A DNA stretch of 9,083 nt from Elusimicrobiota bacterium (GTDB taxonomy: Bacteria > Elusimicrobiota > Elusimicrobia > Elusimicrobiales > Elusimicrobiaceae): positions 1-9,083 of the forward strand of contig JAEWSL010000036.1 in assembly GCA_023398295.1 (NCBI GenBank), in the 5' to 3' direction. Shown one piece after another: positions 7,039-9,083 of the stretch. The position numbers and the translations under genes were made by a program. The notes beneath the pieces are model-generated. The model was not told the origin of the DNA. It saw only the letters and a program-made list of their open reading frames with translations, and did not search any database. Numbering within the stretch: position 1 is the first letter of the stretch; each line of letters opens with the position of its first letter.

Positions 7039-7071
7039 CGGATAAAATAAATCGTCCGGATAAAACAAATC
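7039..7071 (+). repeat. Two 15-bp imperfect direct repeats, 18-bp period, before the ftsX-like gene
   Basis: CGGATAAAATAAATC (7039-7053) and CGGATAAAACAAATC (7057-7071) differ at one base and are spaced by 18 bp. They fill half of the 68-bp gap between the alkaline phosphatase and the FtsX-like gene. This could be a tandem duplication, a protein-binding site or chance in an A-rich leader. The rest of the gap holds only a weak hairpin (7012-7029) and the AAGG ribosome-binding site at 7072-7075. Confidence 0.6.
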
Positions 7072-7083
7072 AAGGTAAAGCAA

Positions 7084-7833
7084 ATGGAAAATAAAAGTTT
7101 TTTCTCTCTGTTATTTGACGCAAACCGCAGGGTATTTTTTATTCTGCTTGCTTTTGCGCTGCTTTTGCAGGGCGCTCTGTTTTTGCAGGACAGGGCGCGC
7201 CGGGCTTTTGGCGCGCTCAGCGACGATTTTGTCATAGCGCTTACGCTTACAACCGGGCAGGAGGCGCGCTCGGAGGAATTTTTATCCGCCTTGCGAGCGC
7301 TGGAAGGAGTGCAAAGCGCCCGCCGCGTTTATCCGCTCAAGAGCATCGGCAGTTTTGACGTGAGAGGGACGTCTGCCGCTTTTGAAAGTTATCTGCCCTC
7401 GTTTTACGAAGTTAAGGTAAAGCCCTCCGTTCTGCTTAACGTAAAAGGCTGGACGGAGGCGTATATAAACACGCTGCCTTTTTCCGCGTCATCTTATTTC
7501 AAAGAAGAGCAGGCGCAGGCTGCGGTTTATTTGGATGGCGTTATCCGCCTTGCCAATATTTTATTTTGCGCGGCGGCTTTGGCTTTGCTTGTCTTCGGCT
7601 TTTTTGTGGAGGCTTATCCCGCCAAATCCACGCCTCTTAAGGCGCGCCTTGCAGGCGTTATCTGCGCGCTTTTTGCCTACGGTTTTGCCGCGGGGCTGCT
7701 GCTTGTTCTGGCGTCGCCTCTTAATCTTGCCGGAGATAAATTTGTTTTTAATTTCTGGTCTTACGCGCAGGGGTTTGCTTTGCTTGTCTGTCTGCTTACA
7801 GGGTGGGTTTTAGTTAAATGGAAAAAGTTTTAA
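7084..7833 (+). CDS. FtsX-like four-helix membrane protein (divergent)
   Basis: The 249-residue protein has FtsX topology: a short cytoplasmic N-terminus, membrane helix 1 (about 17-34), an extracytoplasmic domain of about 115 residues (36-150), then helices 2 (153-175), 3 (187-210) and 4 (227-245). The external domain opens with a strand and a helix leading to a Leu-Glu-Gly-Val-Gln segment, resembling the first lobe of FtsX external domains. FtsX, with the ATPase FtsE, controls wall hydrolases at the division site by binding a periplasmic coiled-coil partner such as EnvC. The next gene, overlapping by 16 bp, encodes just such a protein, which is the strongest support. Oddities: there is no ftsE next door, and the loop between helices 2 and 3 is only about 12 residues and lacks the usual Arg-Glu-Ile / Leu-Val-Gly-Ala coupling segment. 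The sequence alone would justify only 'membrane protein'. The ribosome-binding site is AAGG, 8 bp before the ATG. Confidence 0.62.
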   Translation: MENKSFFSLLFDANRRVFFILLAFALLLQGALFLQDRARRAFGALSDDFVIALTLTTGQEARSEEFLSALRALEGVQSARRVYPLKSIGSFDVRGTSAAFESYLPSFYEVKVKPSVLLNVKGWTEAYINTLPFSASSYFKEEQAQAAVYLDGVIRLANILFCAAALALLVFGFFVEAYPAKSTPLKARLAGVICALFAYGFAAGLLLVLASPLNLAGDKFVFNFWSYAQGFALLVCLLTGWVLVKWKKF

Positions 7834-8963
7834 TTTGCCTGTTTGCTTTTGCCCTTCTTTTTGCGCCGCGCGGTTTTTGCGCGTCGCAGGAGGAACTGCT
7901 TGCCGTAACAAAGCAGGCGCAGGAAAAAGAAGAGCAGCTTAAGAAATACAAACAGCAGGAGGCCCGCCTTTCCGCAGAATTGAAAAGACTTACGCAAAAG
8001 CAGCGCGAGGCGGAGTCTTTGCGTCAAAAACTTTCTCGTGACATAAAAGTAAGCAGCACCGTGCGCAAAGGTATGGAGGAGCGCAAAACGCTTATGGCGC
8101 AAAATGTGCCTTTGTGGGAAAGCATAGTATCCGCCCAGACGGAAATTTATGTGGTTGAAAATATGCTTATGCCTTCTTATTTTTCCTCGGGGGGCATTGC
8201 TCCCCATCTTGCCTACGGCTATGCTCTTCGCGCGCAGGAGCAGTTTTTGCAAGCTCTTAACGGGGAATTTTCCTCCCTGCAAAAAGAGCTTGAAGGCTAT
8301 CAGGAAAAAATAAATCAGCTTGCCCGCGAGCAGGAAGAGATTGAAAATAAACGCCTGGAAATACAGGAAAGCTACCAGCAGAAGAAGACAGATTTGACTT
8401 ATACCCACCGCCAGTACGAACTTGCGCAAAAAGATTTAGACGAACTTAAAGCCACGGCGGCGCAGTTAAATAAAGTGATAAAAGCCGCCGAGCGCAAACG
8501 CAACGCCGCTCTTCGCGCGGCCGGTAAAAGCGGCGCGCCCGCTCTTGATATAGAGCGCAACTCTTTGATGTGGCCCGTCAACGGCAAAGTTATGAGCAAA
8601 TTTGGCAAAGAGTATCAGGAACAGCTTAAAACGTGGATCTTCCGCGACGGCATAAAGATATCGGCCCGTCTGGACGAGCCTGTTAAGACGGTAGAAAACG
8701 GCGTGGTTGTATTTGCGGGACAGTTTCGTTCCTACGGCAATGTCGTGATTGTGGATCACGACGGCGCTTTCTTTACCATATACGGTTTCTTAAACCGTAT
8801 TGATGTGCGCGAACAGCAAACCCTGCATGCGGGGCAGGCGGTGGGGCTTGCGGGCAAAGATACGCAGGGCGCGGCTATGGGCACGGGGGAGCCTGGAGTT
8901 TATTTTGAAATACGCTCGGGCACAAGCGCGGTTAATCCGGAGTTTTGGCTCCAGCGCAGGTAA
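7818..8963 (+). CDS. EnvC-like periplasmic coiled-coil protein with degenerate LytM/M23 domain
   Basis: The 381-residue protein is close in size to E. coli EnvC (419). A signal peptide spans 1-22 (cleavage after GFCA). Two Glu/Gln/Lys-rich coiled coils follow, at about 23-76 and 140-235, separated by a less charged segment. The C-terminal LytM domain (about 250-381) starts at MWPVNGKVMSKFG and ends with YFEIRSG and NPEFWL, endings typical of EnvC/NlpD-type domains. The zinc ligands of active M23 peptidases are missing: the HxGxD site reads Arg276-Asp-Gly-Ile-Lys280, and HLHFE reads Gly360-Val-Tyr362-Phe-Glu. It is therefore unlikely to cut peptidoglycan and more likely activates a cell-wall amidase, as EnvC does. 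The overlap with the FtsX-like gene suggests the two proteins form an envelope complex. The ribosome-binding site is weak (GGTGGG about 10 bp upstream), consistent with translational coupling. No amidase gene is in the window. Confidence 0.85.
   Translation: MEKVLICLFAFALLFAPRGFCASQEELLAVTKQAQEKEEQLKKYKQQEARLSAELKRLTQKQREAESLRQKLSRDIKVSSTVRKGMEERKTLMAQNVPLWESIVSAQTEIYVVENMLMPSYFSSGGIAPHLAYGYALRAQEQFLQALNGEFSSLQKELEGYQEKINQLAREQEEIENKRLEIQESYQQKKTDLTYTHRQYELAQKDLDELKATAAQLNKVIKAAERKRNAALRAAGKSGAPALDIERNSLMWPVNGKVMSKFGKEYQEQLKTWIFRDGIKISARLDEPVKTVENGVVVFAGQFRSYGNVVIVDHDGAFFTIYGFLNRIDVREQQTLHAGQAVGLAGKDTQGAAMGTGEPGVYFEIRSGTSAVNPEFWLQRR
8780..8800 (+). repeat. Perfect 9-bp inverted repeat with 3-nt loop, inside the LytM-domain coding region
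   Basis: ATACGGTTT (8780-8788), loop CTT, and AAACCGTAT (8792-8800) form a perfect hairpin. It encodes Tyr-Gly-Phe-Leu-Asn-Arg-Ile in the degenerate LytM domain. No U tract follows, so it is not an intrinsic terminator. It may be a chance product of the codons. Confidence 0.7.
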
Positions 8964-9061
8964 GGCGGGCAAAAAAGCAAACGCCGAAGCTATTTTCAGA
9001 CAGAATATGTAAAATATACGCATAGCGATATACGGATACAGAGGATAAAAAAGGATAAATT

Positions 9062-9083
9062 ATGAAAAATAAGATAAATATAC
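9062..9083 (+). CDS. Start of an unidentified gene, cut by the right edge
   Basis: An ATG at 9062 opens a frame of seven codons (MKNKINI) to the edge. AAGGA at 9051-9055 lies 6 bp upstream, an ideal ribosome-binding site, and the same strand and spacing continue the operon-like run. The 98-bp gap before it (8964-9061) holds no other gene, no convincing terminator and three GGATA boxes (9034, 9043, 9053). The basic start could begin a signal peptide. Genes after envC-like genes are often S41 C-terminal processing proteases, but nothing in seven residues can confirm that. Confidence 0.5.

Noticed and set aside
7830..8429. A 199-codon open frame on the reverse strand, rich in Leu and Phe, that looks like a membrane protein.
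   Set aside because: It is the antisense of the coiled-coil region of the EnvC-like gene, whose Lys/Glu/Gln codons read as Phe/Leu on the other strand. It has no supporting start context, and the forward gene has clear domains.
8964..8985. GGCG / CGCC pairing just after the EnvC-like gene, possible terminator.
   Set aside because: It has only four pairs, a long A-rich loop and no U tract.

Overview
The window looks like a compact chromosomal segment from a diderm (Gram-negative-type) bacterium. The evidence is a lipobox lipoprotein, a signal-peptide alkaline phosphatase and an EnvC-like periplasmic division factor. Base composition is intermediate, with many GCG/CGC codons beside A/T-rich codons. 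A little-studied phylum such as Elusimicrobiota is possible from the gene mix, but this is a low-confidence impression. I see no insertion sequence, CRISPR array, rRNA, tRNA or phage gene.

Layout: positions 1-662 hold two leftward genes. These are a DUF192 lipoprotein and, 6 bp behind it, the start of a secreted M20-type peptidase that runs off the left edge. Positions 663-748 are a divergent control region with a good rightward promoter. From 749 to the right edge every gene points rightward. First comes a tight block of M50 membrane protease, trpS, scpA and scpB (overlaps of 14 and 4 bp, then a 14-bp gap), an order seen in many bacteria. Then follow glgA (glycogen synthase) and a periplasmic alkaline phosphatase whose ribosome-binding site lies in the end of glgA. 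Last is a cell-envelope pair: a four-helix FtsX-shaped membrane protein overlapping by 16 bp a coiled-coil protein with a degenerate LytM domain. Another gene starts at 9062 and is cut by the right edge.

Together the block mixes housekeeping functions: intramembrane proteolysis, Trp-tRNA charging, chromosome condensation, glycogen storage, phosphate release and septal wall control. No convincing intrinsic terminator separates the rightward genes, so part or all may be co-transcribed, perhaps with internal promoters I cannot identify.

The items most worth a second look are three. (1) The FtsX/EnvC-like pair has no ftsE beside it, and its FtsX-like protein seems to have lost the cytoplasmic segment that normally couples to FtsE. 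(2) The TrpRS carries a four-cysteine pattern resembling the 4Fe-4S site of Thermotoga maritima TrpRS. (3) The alkaline phosphatase has every E. coli catalytic residue but a Trp next to the metal-ligand Asp where E. coli has Lys.
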